Origin: Halobacillus fulvus
Lineage (GTDB): Bacteria > Bacillota > Bacilli > Bacillales > Halobacillaceae
Length of the DNA: 64,000 nt
NCBI GenBank assembly: GCA_004078665.1
Contig: SCFO01000001.1
Location: 212,377-276,376, forward strand
Direction of reading: 5' to 3'
Shown here one piece after another: positions 35,901 to 47,236 of the stretch; position 1 is the first letter of the stretch; every line of letters starts with the position of its first letter. A model generated the notes under the pieces. That model saw only the letters and a program-made list of their open reading frames with translations, did not search any database and was not told where the DNA came from. A program made the position numbers and the translations under genes.

Positions 35901-36902
35901 GTGGAGGAACGGATGATTTCAGGAGAGCAACAGATGGAAGAACAGGAAATAGAGCTGAGTTTACGGCCGGAAACATTGAATCAATATATCGGCCAGAACC
36001 AGGTGAAAAATAATCTCCGTATCTTTATTGAAGCCGCTAAAATGCGTGAAGAACCTCTTGATCACGCCCTTCTATATGGGCCACCAGGCCTCGGGAAAAC
36101 GACATTGGCTTCGATTATTGCCAATGAGATGGGCGTTCAATTCCGCACGACATCAGGACCGGCTATTGAACGGGCCGGTGATTTAGCCGCGATCCTATCT
36201 TCTCTTGAACCTGGGGATGTTCTATTTATTGACGAAATTCATCGCCTTCCCCGTTCTGTAGAAGAAGTGCTTTACCCTGCAATGGAGGATTTCTGTCTGG
36301 ATATTGTCGTCGGAACTGGGCCAAGTGCCCGTTCTGTCCGGCTCGATCTGCCACCTTTCACACTCGTGGGAGCGACGACAAGAGCCGGCCTTTTGTCAGC
36401 GCCCTTACGCGATCGTTTTGGCGTTCACAGCCGCTTAGAATATTACGATACAAAAGCTTTATGCGAAATCGTGAAGCGTACAGCTGAAATCTTTCATGTT
36501 GACATTGACGGGCAGGCGGCAAGTGAAGTTGCTAGAAGGTCAAGAGGGACGCCGAGAATTGCCAACCGTTTATTTAAAAGGGTCCGAGATATCGCTCAGG
36601 TGAAGCGTGAGGATGTCATCTCGAAAGAAACGACTCAAGAGGCATTGAATATGCTTCAAGTCGATGCGGAGGGGCTGGACTTTATCGATCACAAGCTGCT
36701 GACGGGTATCATGGACGGTTTTCGTGGAGGACCAGTTGGACTCGATACGATTGCAGCCACGATCGGAGAGGAATCCCAGACGATTGAAGATGTGTATGAA
36801 CCGTTTCTCCTGCAGATCGGATTCATTCAGCGGACGCCTCGAGGACGTGTCGTTACGCCGAAAGCCTACGCTCATTTCAATCGGGAGGTGCCTCACTCTT
36901 GA
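35901..36902 (+). CDS. ruvB: Holliday junction DNA helicase motor RuvB
   Basis: A 333-residue AAA+ motor for branch migration. Walker [10 protein letters not shown], Walker B FIDEIHRL, sensor 1 GATTRAG and a C-terminal winged helix are visible. GTG 35901 follows AAAGGGGGAG. Its stop overlaps the next gene. Confidence 0.97.
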   Translation: MEERMISGEQQMEEQEIELSLRPETLNQYIGQNQVKNNLRIFIEAAKMREEPLDHALLYGPPGLGKTTLASIIANEMGVQFRTTSGPAIERAGDLAAILSSLEPGDVLFIDEIHRLPRSVEEVLYPAMEDFCLDIVVGTGPSARSVRLDLPPFTLVGATTRAGLLSAPLRDRFGVHSRLEYYDTKALCEIVKRTAEIFHVDIDGQAASEVARRSRGTPRIANRLFKRVRDIAQVKREDVISKETTQEALNMLQVDAEGLDFIDHKLLTGIMDGFRGGPVGLDTIAATIGEESQTIEDVYEPFLLQIGFIQRTPRGRVVTPKAYAHFNREVPHS

Positions 36903-37099
36903 CGGGGTTTGGTAAAATCTTTATTGTAATAGGGATTGTATTTATTGTGATCGGACTGATATGGAACTTTATCGGAAAGCTTCCCGGTGATTTCGTTTTC
37001 AAAAAAGGGAACGTAACGTTTTACTTTCCAATTGTGACCTCGATTGTGGTCAGTATCATCCTGTCACTTATTTTTTATTTCATCGGAAAAATACGTTAG
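36899..37099 (+). CDS. DUF2905 small membrane protein (YrzS-like)
   Basis: A 66-residue protein with two hydrophobic segments (7-25 and 45-63) joined by [19 protein letters not shown], the hallmark of DUF2905. Function unknown. TTG 36899 overlaps the ruvB stop (TTGA), with GGGAGGTG 10 bases upstream. B. subtilis has a similar gene here. Confidence 0.85.
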   Translation: MTGFGKIFIVIGIVFIVIGLIWNFIGKLPGDFVFKKGNVTFYFPIVTSIVVSIILSLIFYFIGKIR

Positions 37100-37115
37100 G
37101 AATTAGGAGAGTATT

Positions 37116-39309
<2,194 letters not shown>

Positions 39310-39324
39310 AAAGGGGGAAGTTAA

Positions 39325-39588
39325 ATGGAAACATTAGTAGGATTATTGCCTATTATTCTAATGTTTGTCATTTTCTATTTCCTGTTGATTCGTCCGCAGC
39401 AAAAGAAACAGAAGCAAGTTCAACAAATGCAGTCGGATCTACAAAAGGGTGATAGAATCATCACAATTGGAGGCCTGCACGGCACGATCCACGCCATTGA
39501 TGAAGGTACTCTAATCGTTACGGTCCAAGACGGCACTCAGATGAAATTTGACCGTTCATCCGTTCGAGAAAAGTTGAACCAGGACTAA
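39325..39588 (+). CDS. yajC: Preprotein translocase accessory subunit YajC
   Basis: An 87-residue protein with one membrane segment (7-23) and the RPQQKKQKQ element. It associates with the SecDF-YajC complex; secDF lies about 5 kb downstream. AAAGGGGG is the ribosome site. Confidence 0.93.
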   Translation: METLVGLLPIILMFVIFYFLLIRPQQKKQKQVQQMQSDLQKGDRIITIGGLHGTIHAIDEGTLIVTVQDGTQMKFDRSSVREKLNQD

Positions 39589-39646
39589 TGTGACAAACTA
39601 TACACATAACGACTGGACAGGATACTGTCAATATCCTGTGTTACAC

Positions 39647-39685
39647 AAAAAATCCCGTTACACATTTGGTGTAGCGGGATTTTTT
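39647..39685. terminator. Bidirectional terminator after yajC
   Basis: A 17-bp stem with one G-U pair (39647-39663 with 39669-39685), A-rich on one side and T-rich on the other. It separates yajC from the convergent gene at 39701-40084. Confidence 0.88.
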
Positions 39686-39700
39686 CTGGCTTTTTGTGGT

Positions 39701-40084
39701 TCATCGCTTCACCGTTCTTTTAGGCAGGTTCACTCCGATCATTCCTCCGAGCCAAGACGCCACAATCAATCCGCCGAAATAGCTGGCCTGAGCTAATGAA
39801 ACCCAGCGATTTTCAAATATGATTTGAAAAAGAATCATAGCCAGTACAAAAAGGATTCCGGTAAAAGCGCCGGATAACCACCCTTTCTGTTCACCTTTAT
39901 AGGCTGCCAACATTCCCCCGAAAGCTAAAATGCTGATTCCTGTGAGTAAGGACGCCTGATTAAGTACTCCATAATCAAGCGTAGTAAAACGTAAAAGTAA
40001 AGCAAACAATCCGGAAGCAATCAGCATTAATAAAAAGATGGATCCAATCCCATACCCAAGCACACCTTGAATTAATTTTTTCAT
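39701..40084 (-). CDS. YrzE-like four-helix membrane protein (TIGR04086 type)
   Basis: A 127-residue protein with four hydrophobic segments. In B. subtilis yrzE lies between yajC and yrbG, which supports the match; function is unknown. ATG 40084 has GAGGGGTGA eight bases upstream; the GTG at 40096 lies in that site and is rejected. Divergent from the next gene, with 125 bases between. Confidence 0.78.
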   Translation of the reverse strand: MKKLIQGVLGYGIGSIFLLMLIASGLFALLLRFTTLDYGVLNQASLLTGISILAFGGMLAAYKGEQKGWLSGAFTGILFVLAMILFQIIFENRWVSLAQASYFGGLIVASWLGGMIGVNLPKRTVKR

Positions 40085-40209
40085 AAGCCATTTCACCCCT
40101 CTCTTTATTCCGTATATTTATATGCGAAAGAAGGATTCGGATAGAAGCAGATATTTTGTCCTTCTCTTGAATAGACATAATAAAAAGTCGGCTAAAAAGG
40201 GGAAGGTCA

Positions 40210-41499
40210 ATGTCAACCATTCTTGCATTACTCATTTTTGTTGTCAGCTATATCTTGATTATGACCGAAAAGTGGAACCGTGCACTCGTCGCTCTTGCAG
40301 GCGGAGTTCTTCTTCTCGTAACGAACATTTATGAATGGGATGATGCCCTCGGATTTATCGATTGGGAAACCGTGGCGTTGCTGTTCTCTATGATGGTGCT
40401 TGTCTCGATTACAAAGAAAACCGGAATCTTCACATACGTCGCCATTCGGCTCGCCCAGTTGGTGAAAGGTCGTCCAGTCCCGCTGCTTGTTGTGACCGCC
40501 GTCTTCACAGCAGTTGGCTCGGCTTTTCTTGATAATGTGACAACCGTCCTTCTATTTGTGCCGGTTCTTCTCTCCTTGGTCGAGCGTCTGAAACTGCCTG
40601 CATTTCCTTATTTACTTACGACGATTTTTTGTTCCAATATTGGAGGAACAGCTACTTTAATAGGAGATCCTCCAAATATCATGATCGGACAAGCGGTGGA
40701 GCATTTCACCTTTTTATCCTTCCTTTATCATCTTGGTCCTGTTGTGCTGATCATCTTTTTGATTGTCCTTTCCATCATCATTCTTTTATTCCGCAATAAA
40801 TTGACGTATAACGAGGCTTTGGCTGAAGAACTGATGAAGAGAGATGCGAAAGAACATCTGAAAGTATCAAAGCTGCTCGTTCAATCGGTGTCCGTTCTTC
40901 TTTTGACGATCGCTGGTTTTATGATGCATCCCATTGTTCACATGGATATTACAACCATTGCGGTTTGCGGGGCCCTTCTCCTTTTGCTGCTATCTGACAA
41001 AGAGCTCGATGTGGAACACGTTTTTCAAGAAGTGGAATGGGTCACGCTATTTTTCTTTATGGGGCTGTTTATGCTGGTAGGAGGGCTTGAAACAGTCGGA
41101 ATCATCGATGAGCTGGCTAGAGGAATGGTCTGGATATCAGGCGGTGATATGCCGATCACCTCCATGGTCATGCTTTGGAGCTCCGGCCTGTTATCCGGAA
41201 TTGTCGATAATATCCCGTTTGTGGCGGCTATGATTCCAGTTGTTCAGGAGCTTCAAGGGTACGGGATGATGGACGTGGACCCTGTCTGGTGGTCGCTGGC
41301 ACTTGGAGCTTGTCTCGGCGGGAATGGAACACTGATCGGTGCTTCAGCTAACGTCGTTGTAGCCGGTCTTGCAGCAAGTTATCGTCAGCCGATTCCGTTT
41401 ATCCGGTTCTCACTTTACGGGATCCCGGTCCTTCTCCTGTCTCTACTTGTGTCGTCTGTCTACATTTTCTTTCGGTACCTATTACCCTTCCTGTCCTAG
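40210..41499 (+). CDS. ArsB/NhaD-type ion transporter
   Basis: A 429-residue protein with about eleven to twelve membrane segments. Motifs AFLDNVTTVLLF and SGIVDNIPFVAAMIP, and SNIGGTATLIGDPPNIMIG, are typical of the ion transporter superfamily with ArsB and NhaD. A Na+/H+ antiporter would suit a salt-loving host, but substrate cannot be told from sequence. AAAAGGGGAAGG precedes it. Not part of the B. subtilis order here. Confidence 0.8.
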   Translation: MSTILALLIFVVSYILIMTEKWNRALVALAGGVLLLVTNIYEWDDALGFIDWETVALLFSMMVLVSITKKTGIFTYVAIRLAQLVKGRPVPLLVVTAVFTAVGSAFLDNVTTVLLFVPVLLSLVERLKLPAFPYLLTTIFCSNIGGTATLIGDPPNIMIGQAVEHFTFLSFLYHLGPVVLIIFLIVLSIIILLFRNKLTYNEALAEELMKRDAKEHLKVSKLLVQSVSVLLLTIAGFMMHPIVHMDITTIAVCGALLLLLLSDKELDVEHVFQEVEWVTLFFFMGLFMLVGGLETVGIIDELARGMVWISGGDMPITSMVMLWSSGLLSGIVDNIPFVAAMIPVVQELQGYGMMDVDPVWWSLALGACLGGNGTLIGASANVVVAGLAASYRQPIPFIRFSLYGIPVLLLSLLVSSVYIFFRYLLPFLS

Positions 41500-41511
41500 G
41501 AAGGGTTTTTT
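41484..41511 (+). terminator. Terminator of the transporter gene
   Basis: A 9-bp stem (41484-41492 with 41498-41506) with six T; the stop codon lies in the loop and stem. Confidence 0.85.
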
Positions 41512-41608
41512 GCTGTAGTCTCTCCTTAAAACCCACAACATTTTGGATAGAAGGATAAAAAACGGATCTTAGGTCATGTTAAGAAGAGTTAACTCTTTAG
41601 GAAAGGTA

Positions 41609-42271
41609 GTGGGGCAGTTGCTGCTTGCAACCATTATTTTCCGGACAATCATCACGTACATCATTATATTATTAGTATTCAGGCTCATGGGAAAACGAGA
41701 AATCGGTGAACTTAGTGTGATGGACTTAGTCGTTTTTGTCATGCTTGCCGAAATTGCTGTCTTTTTGATTGAGAATCCAGATGCCCCCTTATGGCATGCC
41801 ATTGCTCCGATGGCCGCACTGCTGGTCATCCAAATCGTCAGTGCTTATCTTTCTCTTAAAAATCAAAAGTTCAGAAACTGGTTTGATGGGAAACCGACGA
41901 TCATCATCAAGCATGGAAAAGTGGACGAGTATGAGATGAGAAAGCAACGCTACAATTTTAATGACTTGCTGATGCAGCTCCGTGAGCAAGGAATACAGCA
42001 GGTGGCGGATGTGGATTATGCAATCTTAGAACCATCCGGAAAACTGTCCGTCTTCGAAAAGAATAAGGATGGAACTTCCGACTATGCTGTCGTTCTTATA
42101 GCGGACGGTAAGATTCAGTACAGCGGACTTCAGACGGTCCGTAAAAATAAGAATTGGCTGCTGAATGAATTGAAAAAGGCGGGGTATGAGTCTGTAACGG
42201 AAGTTTCGTTGTGCACGATGAACGAACAAGGGGAGATCGATTTTGATGAGGCTGATGAATATACGTCTTGA
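41609..42271 (+). CDS. DUF421 membrane protein (YrbG-like)
   Basis: A 220-residue protein with three membrane segments and a cytoplasmic DUF421 domain; FRLMGKREIGELSVMDLVVF is the family signature. Related proteins take part in spore resistance in Bacillus, function unclear. The start is uncertain: GTG 41609 fits the family length and AGGA lies six bases before it; ATG 41576 is the longer choice. In B. subtilis yrbG also precedes spoVB. Confidence 0.82.
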   Translation: MGQLLLATIIFRTIITYIIILLVFRLMGKREIGELSVMDLVVFVMLAEIAVFLIENPDAPLWHAIAPMAALLVIQIVSAYLSLKNQKFRNWFDGKPTIIIKHGKVDEYEMRKQRYNFNDLLMQLREQGIQQVADVDYAILEPSGKLSVFEKNKDGTSDYAVVLIADGKIQYSGLQTVRKNKNWLLNELKKAGYESVTEVSLCTMNEQGEIDFDEADEYTS

Positions 42272-42295
42272 GGGAGCAAGGGATTGCCGGAAGGA

Positions 42296-42335
42296 AAAAG
42301 AGGCTGAAGCCAATATAAGCGCTTCAGCCTCTTTT
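42296..42335. terminator. Bidirectional terminator before spoVB 3' end
   Basis: A perfect 15-bp stem (42296-42310 with 42321-42335), A-rich and T-rich at the sides, between convergent genes. Confidence 0.85.
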
Positions 42336-42396
42336 GCTTTGGCTTCGGTGACAGTGGTTTTTCACCAAGATAGAGGCCACCATTTACGTCTTAAGC

Positions 42397-43953
42397 CTAT
42401 CTTTTGAATGAGAACCGGTTCCAAGGGATCATGTTCCATTCTTCTTTTGTTAATAAGCGGCTGATAAACAGAAGCGTCAAATAAAAAACGGTTAAAATGA
42501 CCGCGATACTCATTAAAGCCACAACCGAATGGGAACCGCTTATGAAGAAGAGTTTCAACGCATATCCAAGAGCTCCGGTTAATCCTGTCACGACGATAAA
42601 TTTAACCATCAGCTGAACAGGTAGTTTGAATACTCGATGACGAATCAACACGGCCATATGGAGTAATGTGACAACCACAACACCTGTTGAAATAGCAATC
42701 GCGACACCATGAATCCCGAACTCAGGTTGTGAACTGAGACTGACCAGCACGAGGAATTTGATGACAGCACCAATCAATGTATTCCACATCGCAGGTCGTG
42801 CCATATCAAGTGCCTGGAGGCTTGCTTGCAGAGGCGTCTGAATATAGTGCAGTAAAAAGATGGGAGCCATGAATTGAAGCATAAAGGCTCCGCTACTTGT
42901 TCCATAAATCGTTAGGAGGACCGCGGCAGGGAAAATCATAAAGATGATAGTCATGACTCCTCCAGACGCCAAAGAAAGCCGGATCGCCTGGAGAATACGG
43001 TACTGGATGGTAGATTTATGTCCCTTTGCTCCTGCCTCGCTAATTGCTGGGACGAGAGAAACGGCCAGTGCATGCGTCAAGAACGTAGGCAAAAACAAGA
43101 GGGGAAGGACGTATCCCGTTAATTCCCCGTATTGCTTGGTCGATTCCGCTACAGCTAAGCCAGCAATCGCCAGACTTTGAGCGACGAGAATCGGTTCAAA
43201 AAAGTACGTGAGGGATCCTATAAACCGGCTGCCTGTTGTCGGCAGTGCAATCGACATCAATTCGTTGAATGTCTGTTTTCCTTTACTAATTTGATTCTTC
43301 CAAGATTTCCTCAGTCGAAAGCCTTTTTGTAAATTAAAATGCCTCATCATATATATCAAAGAAATGAACTCTCCCAAAACGACCGCCGCCATAGCTCCTG
43401 CTGCAGCGTACTCTACACCATAGGGCATCAGCCACTTGGTTAAAAAAATCACCGTTGAAATGCGGACGACCTGTTCGATCACTTGTGAGATGGCTTGTGG
43501 TTTCATATTTTGTCTACCCTGGAAATAGCCCCGAATCACAGAAGAAATCGCGATGATCGGAATAATAGGCGTCACAGCAAGCAGGGGATAAACCGCCCGT
43601 TCATCAGTCAAGAAATAGTGGGCAGCGACTGGAGACAGAAAAAATAATCCGATGGTAAACACGATACTCAAACTGCCGGTAATCAAAAGCGATACCATGA
43701 GAATTCTTTTGATTTTTTTTTCGTCTCCACTTGCCTCAGCTTCTGAAACGCGCTTCGAGATGGCCACCGGAAGGCCGAATTGAGTGATCGTCATCGCAAG
43801 AATTAAAGTAGGAAGGGCCATCATATAGAGACCTACCCCTTCAGCTCCCATGACTCTCGCGACGACAATCCGGTTGATAAATCCTAATAGTCTTGTAACA
43901 AGTCCGGCCATCACCAAGATGAGAGCCCCTTGCAGAAAGGTTTGTTTTGACAT
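42397..43953 (-). CDS. spoVB: Stage V sporulation protein B, MurJ/MOP-type flippase
   Basis: A 518-residue polytopic protein (about 14 segments) of the MATE/MVF superfamily, needed for cortex synthesis, probably by flipping lipid precursor. It begins MSKQTFLQGALILVMAGLVTR and has GLPVAISKRVSEAEA. ATG 43953 follows a weak GGAAT-type site; the longer frame is unlikely. Divergent from comN. Confidence 0.92.
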   Translation of the reverse strand: MSKQTFLQGALILVMAGLVTRLLGFINRIVVARVMGAEGVGLYMMALPTLILAMTITQFGLPVAISKRVSEAEASGDEKKIKRILMVSLLITGSLSIVFTIGLFFLSPVAAHYFLTDERAVYPLLAVTPIIPIIAISSVIRGYFQGRQNMKPQAISQVIEQVVRISTVIFLTKWLMPYGVEYAAAGAMAAVVLGEFISLIYMMRHFNLQKGFRLRKSWKNQISKGKQTFNELMSIALPTTGSRFIGSLTYFFEPILVAQSLAIAGLAVAESTKQYGELTGYVLPLLFLPTFLTHALAVSLVPAISEAGAKGHKSTIQYRILQAIRLSLASGGVMTIIFMIFPAAVLLTIYGTSSGAFMLQFMAPIFLLHYIQTPLQASLQALDMARPAMWNTLIGAVIKFLVLVSLSSQPEFGIHGVAIAISTGVVVVTLLHMAVLIRHRVFKLPVQLMVKFIVVTGLTGALGYALKLFFISGSHSVVALMSIAVILTVFYLTLLFISRLLTKEEWNMIPWNRFSFKR

Positions 43954-44066
43954 ATTCCTATTCCGCCTTCTCAAAGTTTTAAAATTCAGATACAATGAAG
44001 TATATGCGCATACGTGGACAAGGCATGACTAACATAAGCAAAATATAAGTGGCGAGGGGTGCCTGG

Positions 44067-44366
44067 ATGGAAAATACGAAAGTCGTAAGCCTGTGGAAAG
44101 AAAAAGTGGACCCTGCATTAACGAGTAAGGTCGAAGAATTAAAATGGCTAGGGTATGCAAATGCTACACCAGAGGAGTTATGGAACTGTCTTGTGAAGAA
44201 AGTTTGGAAGGGTGAGCCTGAGAAGCGCCTTTACGAAGTGGTGCAGGATATATTACATATGCGCAGTCATACATATTTAAGTTTTATAACCAATGAATCC
44301 TATGACGAATTAGGGTTGACCGATTCTATTGAAGCGATCACCTCTTATGAAAATGAGAATCGCTAA
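44067..44366 (+). CDS. comN: Post-transcriptional competence regulator ComN
   Basis: A 99-residue acidic protein of the YrzD/ComN family, with LKWLGYANATPEELWNCLV. In B. subtilis ComN acts on comE mRNA and lies between spoVB and secDF, as here. ATG 44067 follows GAGGGGTG. Given the pilus locus in this genome, competence or DNA uptake may be linked. Confidence 0.85.
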   Translation: MENTKVVSLWKEKVDPALTSKVEELKWLGYANATPEELWNCLVKKVWKGEPEKRLYEVVQDILHMRSHTYLSFITNESYDELGLTDSIEAITSYENENR

Positions 44367-44509
44367 ATGGGGAATTGAAGAATCGGAAGGTTGTCAAATT
44401 CGTAAAAAGTAGTAAAATTGGTACGGTAACAAAAGGAAATACTTAAGAACAGTCAAATAGAGATTCTATACGATTTTTGTGCCGATATTCAAAGGAGGAA
44501 GCGAGAATT

Positions 44510-46768
44510 ATGGTGAAACGAGGGCGGATCGTCGCCTTTTTTATTATCGTACTGGTCCTTGCCGGGACGATTGGTTCGACGATTACAAACATCACGAAAG
44601 ACATTAATCTAGGTCTTGATTTGCAGGGTGGATTTGAAATTCTATACGATGTGGAGCCGACAGATGAAGGACAAGAGGTCAACGATCAAGTCCTTCAAGC
44701 GACAGCGGCTGCACTTGACAGACGTGTCAACACTCTCGGTATCAGTGAAACGAACATTGATATTGAGGATGGTGGCAGAATCCGGGTGCAGTTAGCGGGT
44801 GTCGAAGATCAGCAGCAGGCACGTGAACTTTTGTCTACGACTGCTGAACTGACATTTAGAGGAGTCGATGATCAGCTTTATCTCGATGGATCGGATTTAG
44901 TAGAAGGAAGTGCCCAACAGTCCTTCGACCCGAACACGAACGAGCCGATTGTAACGTTAGAGCTTGAGAGTGCCTCTGAGTTTTATGACGTTACACAGGA
45001 AATTTCTAACCGACCACCTGGCGAGAATTTGCTCGTCATCTGGCTTGATTATGAAGAGGATCTCTCTTTTGCTGAAGAAAGAACGAAAGAAGACCCTACC
45101 TTTGTATCGGCGCCTGCCGTAAGCGAGCCGATTCGAAGCAACACGGTTCAAATCAATGGGGATTTCACTGTGGAATCCGCGCAAAATCTTGCTGATATTT
45201 TGAATGCAGGATCACTGCCTGCTAATTTAGAAGAAACCTATTCTACTTCAGTAGGTGCCCAATTCGGTGAGCAGGCCATGAACAAAACTATTGTGGCGGG
45301 ACTGATCGGGATTGCGCTCATTTTCATCTATATGATCGCGTATTACCGATTCCCTGGCGTTATCGCCAGCGTGACGCTTACCGTTTATATTTACCTCATC
45401 CTTTTGGTATTCGAATTGATGAATGGAGTCCTGACGTTACCTGGAATCGCCGCCCTCATATTAGGGGTCGGTATGGCGGTTGATGCGAACATCATCACCT
45501 ATGAAAGAATTAAGGAAGAGATTAAATCCGGTAAAACGGTCTTGTCTGCCTTTAAAGCAGGGAATAAACGATCTCTTGCTACCATACTTGATGCGAACAT
45601 CACGACATTGATTGCGGCGACTGTTCTGTTTATCTTCGGAACAAGTTCTGTTAAAGGGTTTGCTACAATGCTGATTGTCAGTATATTGGTCAGCTTTGTG
45701 ACGGCTGTGTATGGTACCCGCCTGTTTATGGGGCTTTGGGTGAAGAGTCGTTTTCTTAACAAGCGTCCGAAATGGTTCGGAATTAAGCCGGAGGACATTC
45801 ACGACATTGAAGATGGCAAAGAAGTCGAAGCTACAGTTGCTGGTCGTAAATTTGACTTTGTAGCCTTCCGGAAGCGTTTCTTTGCTCTATCGATCATTTT
45901 AGTAGGAGCAGGGATCATAGCGCTTTCCATCTTCCGTCTGAACTTGGGAATTGACTTTACAAGCGGCTCCCGTCTATCGATTTTGACGGATGGCAATGTG
46001 AATGTAGAGCAGGTCGAGCAAACGCTTGAAGACGAGTTCGGAGTAACGCCGACCCAAGTTGTTGCAGCTGGAGATGACAATGAAATTGCTGTTGCTCGTT
46101 TTGATCGTGAACTCGATCAAGGGACGATTGGTGAGATCCAGTCTTATTATGAAGAAGAGTATGGCAACACACCGAATATTAGCACCGTTTCCCCAACAGT
46201 GGGACAAGAGCTTGCCAAAAACGCAGCACTGGCTGTTTTATATGCATCTATCGGAATCATCATTTACGTGACGATCCGTTTTGAAATCTTTTTCGCTTTG
46301 ACAGCGATCATTGCGCTGTTACATGATGCATTCTTTATTCTCGCCCTGTTCAGTATCACGAGGCTCGAGTTTGATATCACAATTATCGCAGCCATCTTGA
46401 CGATCGTCGGTTACTCGGTCAACGATACAATCGTGACGTTTGACAGGATAAGAGAAAACTTAAGGCTGAAGAAGAAAGTCAAGACTTTCAAAGAACTTGC
46501 ACAAGTGGTTAACCAGAGCCTAATGCAAACATTGGCCCGTAGTTTCAATACGGTGATCACGGTTGTTTTTGCGGCGCTTATGCTTCTGATTTTCGGAGCG
46601 TCGTCGATTACAAACTTTGCATTCGCTCTTGTGATTGGTCTCATTGCCGGTACGTATTCTTCTCTGTTTATCGCCTCACAGCTTTGGCTAGTATGGAGAG
46701 GTCGCTCCATCAAAGATAAACCGATTCAATATGTGAAAAAGAAAAAGCCGACAGGACCACAGGTATAA
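44510..46768 (+). CDS. secDF: Protein translocase SecDF fusion
   Basis: A 752-residue fusion of SecD and SecF with about 12 membrane segments. It assists protein export with the proton motive force. SecD part: GLDLQGGFEILYDV near 37-50; SecF part: GIDFTSGSRL near 480. ATG 44510 has AAAGGAGG upstream. The fusion is standard in Bacillus. Confidence 0.96.
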   Translation: MVKRGRIVAFFIIVLVLAGTIGSTITNITKDINLGLDLQGGFEILYDVEPTDEGQEVNDQVLQATAAALDRRVNTLGISETNIDIEDGGRIRVQLAGVEDQQQARELLSTTAELTFRGVDDQLYLDGSDLVEGSAQQSFDPNTNEPIVTLELESASEFYDVTQEISNRPPGENLLVIWLDYEEDLSFAEERTKEDPTFVSAPAVSEPIRSNTVQINGDFTVESAQNLADILNAGSLPANLEETYSTSVGAQFGEQAMNKTIVAGLIGIALIFIYMIAYYRFPGVIASVTLTVYIYLILLVFELMNGVLTLPGIAALILGVGMAVDANIITYERIKEEIKSGKTVLSAFKAGNKRSLATILDANITTLIAATVLFIFGTSSVKGFATMLIVSILVSFVTAVYGTRLFMGLWVKSRFLNKRPKWFGIKPEDIHDIEDGKEVEATVAGRKFDFVAFRKRFFALSIILVGAGIIALSIFRLNLGIDFTSGSRLSILTDGNVNVEQVEQTLEDEFGVTPTQVVAAGDDNEIAVARFDRELDQGTIGEIQSYYEEEYGNTPNISTVSPTVGQELAKNAALAVLYASIGIIIYVTIRFEIFFALTAIIALLHDAFFILALFSITRLEFDITIIAAILTIVGYSVNDTIVTFDRIRENLRLKKKVKTFKELAQVVNQSLMQTLARSFNTVITVVFAALMLLIFGASSITNFAFALVIGLIAGTYSSLFIASQLWLVWRGRSIKDKPIQYVKKKKPTGPQV

Positions 46769-46775
46769 TAGACCG

Positions 46776-46810
46776 GAGCGCTGCCCATTGATAAGGGCAG
46801 CGCTCTTTTT
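46776..46810 (+). terminator. Terminator of secDF
   Basis: A perfect 11-bp GC-rich stem (46776-46786 with 46795-46805) and five T. Confidence 0.9.
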
Positions 46811-46871
46811 GGTTCGACTTCCATTGTTTTGGGTATATCAATACTAAAGAAGGAAGAAAGGAGGGGATGTT

Positions 46872-47180
46872 ATGAAGGGGCAAACCTATATCCTCCTAGC
46901 TCTACTATTCGCTGTCTTGATTGCTATCTTTGCGGTGATCAACGTAGATGCTGTTCAAGTGAATTATTTGTTTGGTACCGGAGAGGCGCCTTTGATTTTA
47001 GTTATTCTTTTTTCAGTTTTACTCGGTGGTCTTGCGACGGCATCAGTCGGGGCTATTCGATACTTTAAACTAAAGCGGGAAAATAAATCGCTGAAGCAAC
47101 AGCTTACCTCTGAGGACGGTCAAACGGATGAAGTTTCTGTTCCAGAAGAGGAAGAATCATCAACCTATAAAACCACATAA
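46872..47180 (+). CDS. LapA-domain membrane protein (YrvD-like)
   Basis: A 102-residue protein with two hydrophobic segments (5-25 and 40-62) and an acidic tail; a LapA/DUF1049 domain. Function in Gram-positive cells unknown. GAAAGGAGG precedes it. B. subtilis yrvD has the same place before recJ. Confidence 0.83.
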   Translation: MKGQTYILLALLFAVLIAIFAVINVDAVQVNYLFGTGEAPLILVILFSVLLGGLATASVGAIRYFKLKRENKSLKQQLTSEDGQTDEVSVPEEEESSTYKTT

Positions 47181-47186
47181 TTGTGT

Positions 47187-47215
47187 TTGCGACCCCTGAC
47201 CGGCTCTTGTATAAT
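47187..47215 (+). promoter_or_regulatory. Sigma-A promoter of recJ
   Basis: TTGCGA (47187-47192) and TATAAT (47210-47215) with a 17-base spacer, 21 bases before the recJ start. Confidence 0.75.
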
Positions 47216-47236
47216 AGACAGGTCAGGGGTGAACTT

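Noticed and set aside
39590-39796. 68-residue frame after yajC
   Set aside because: It runs through the bidirectional terminator into the opposite gene and has no ribosome site.
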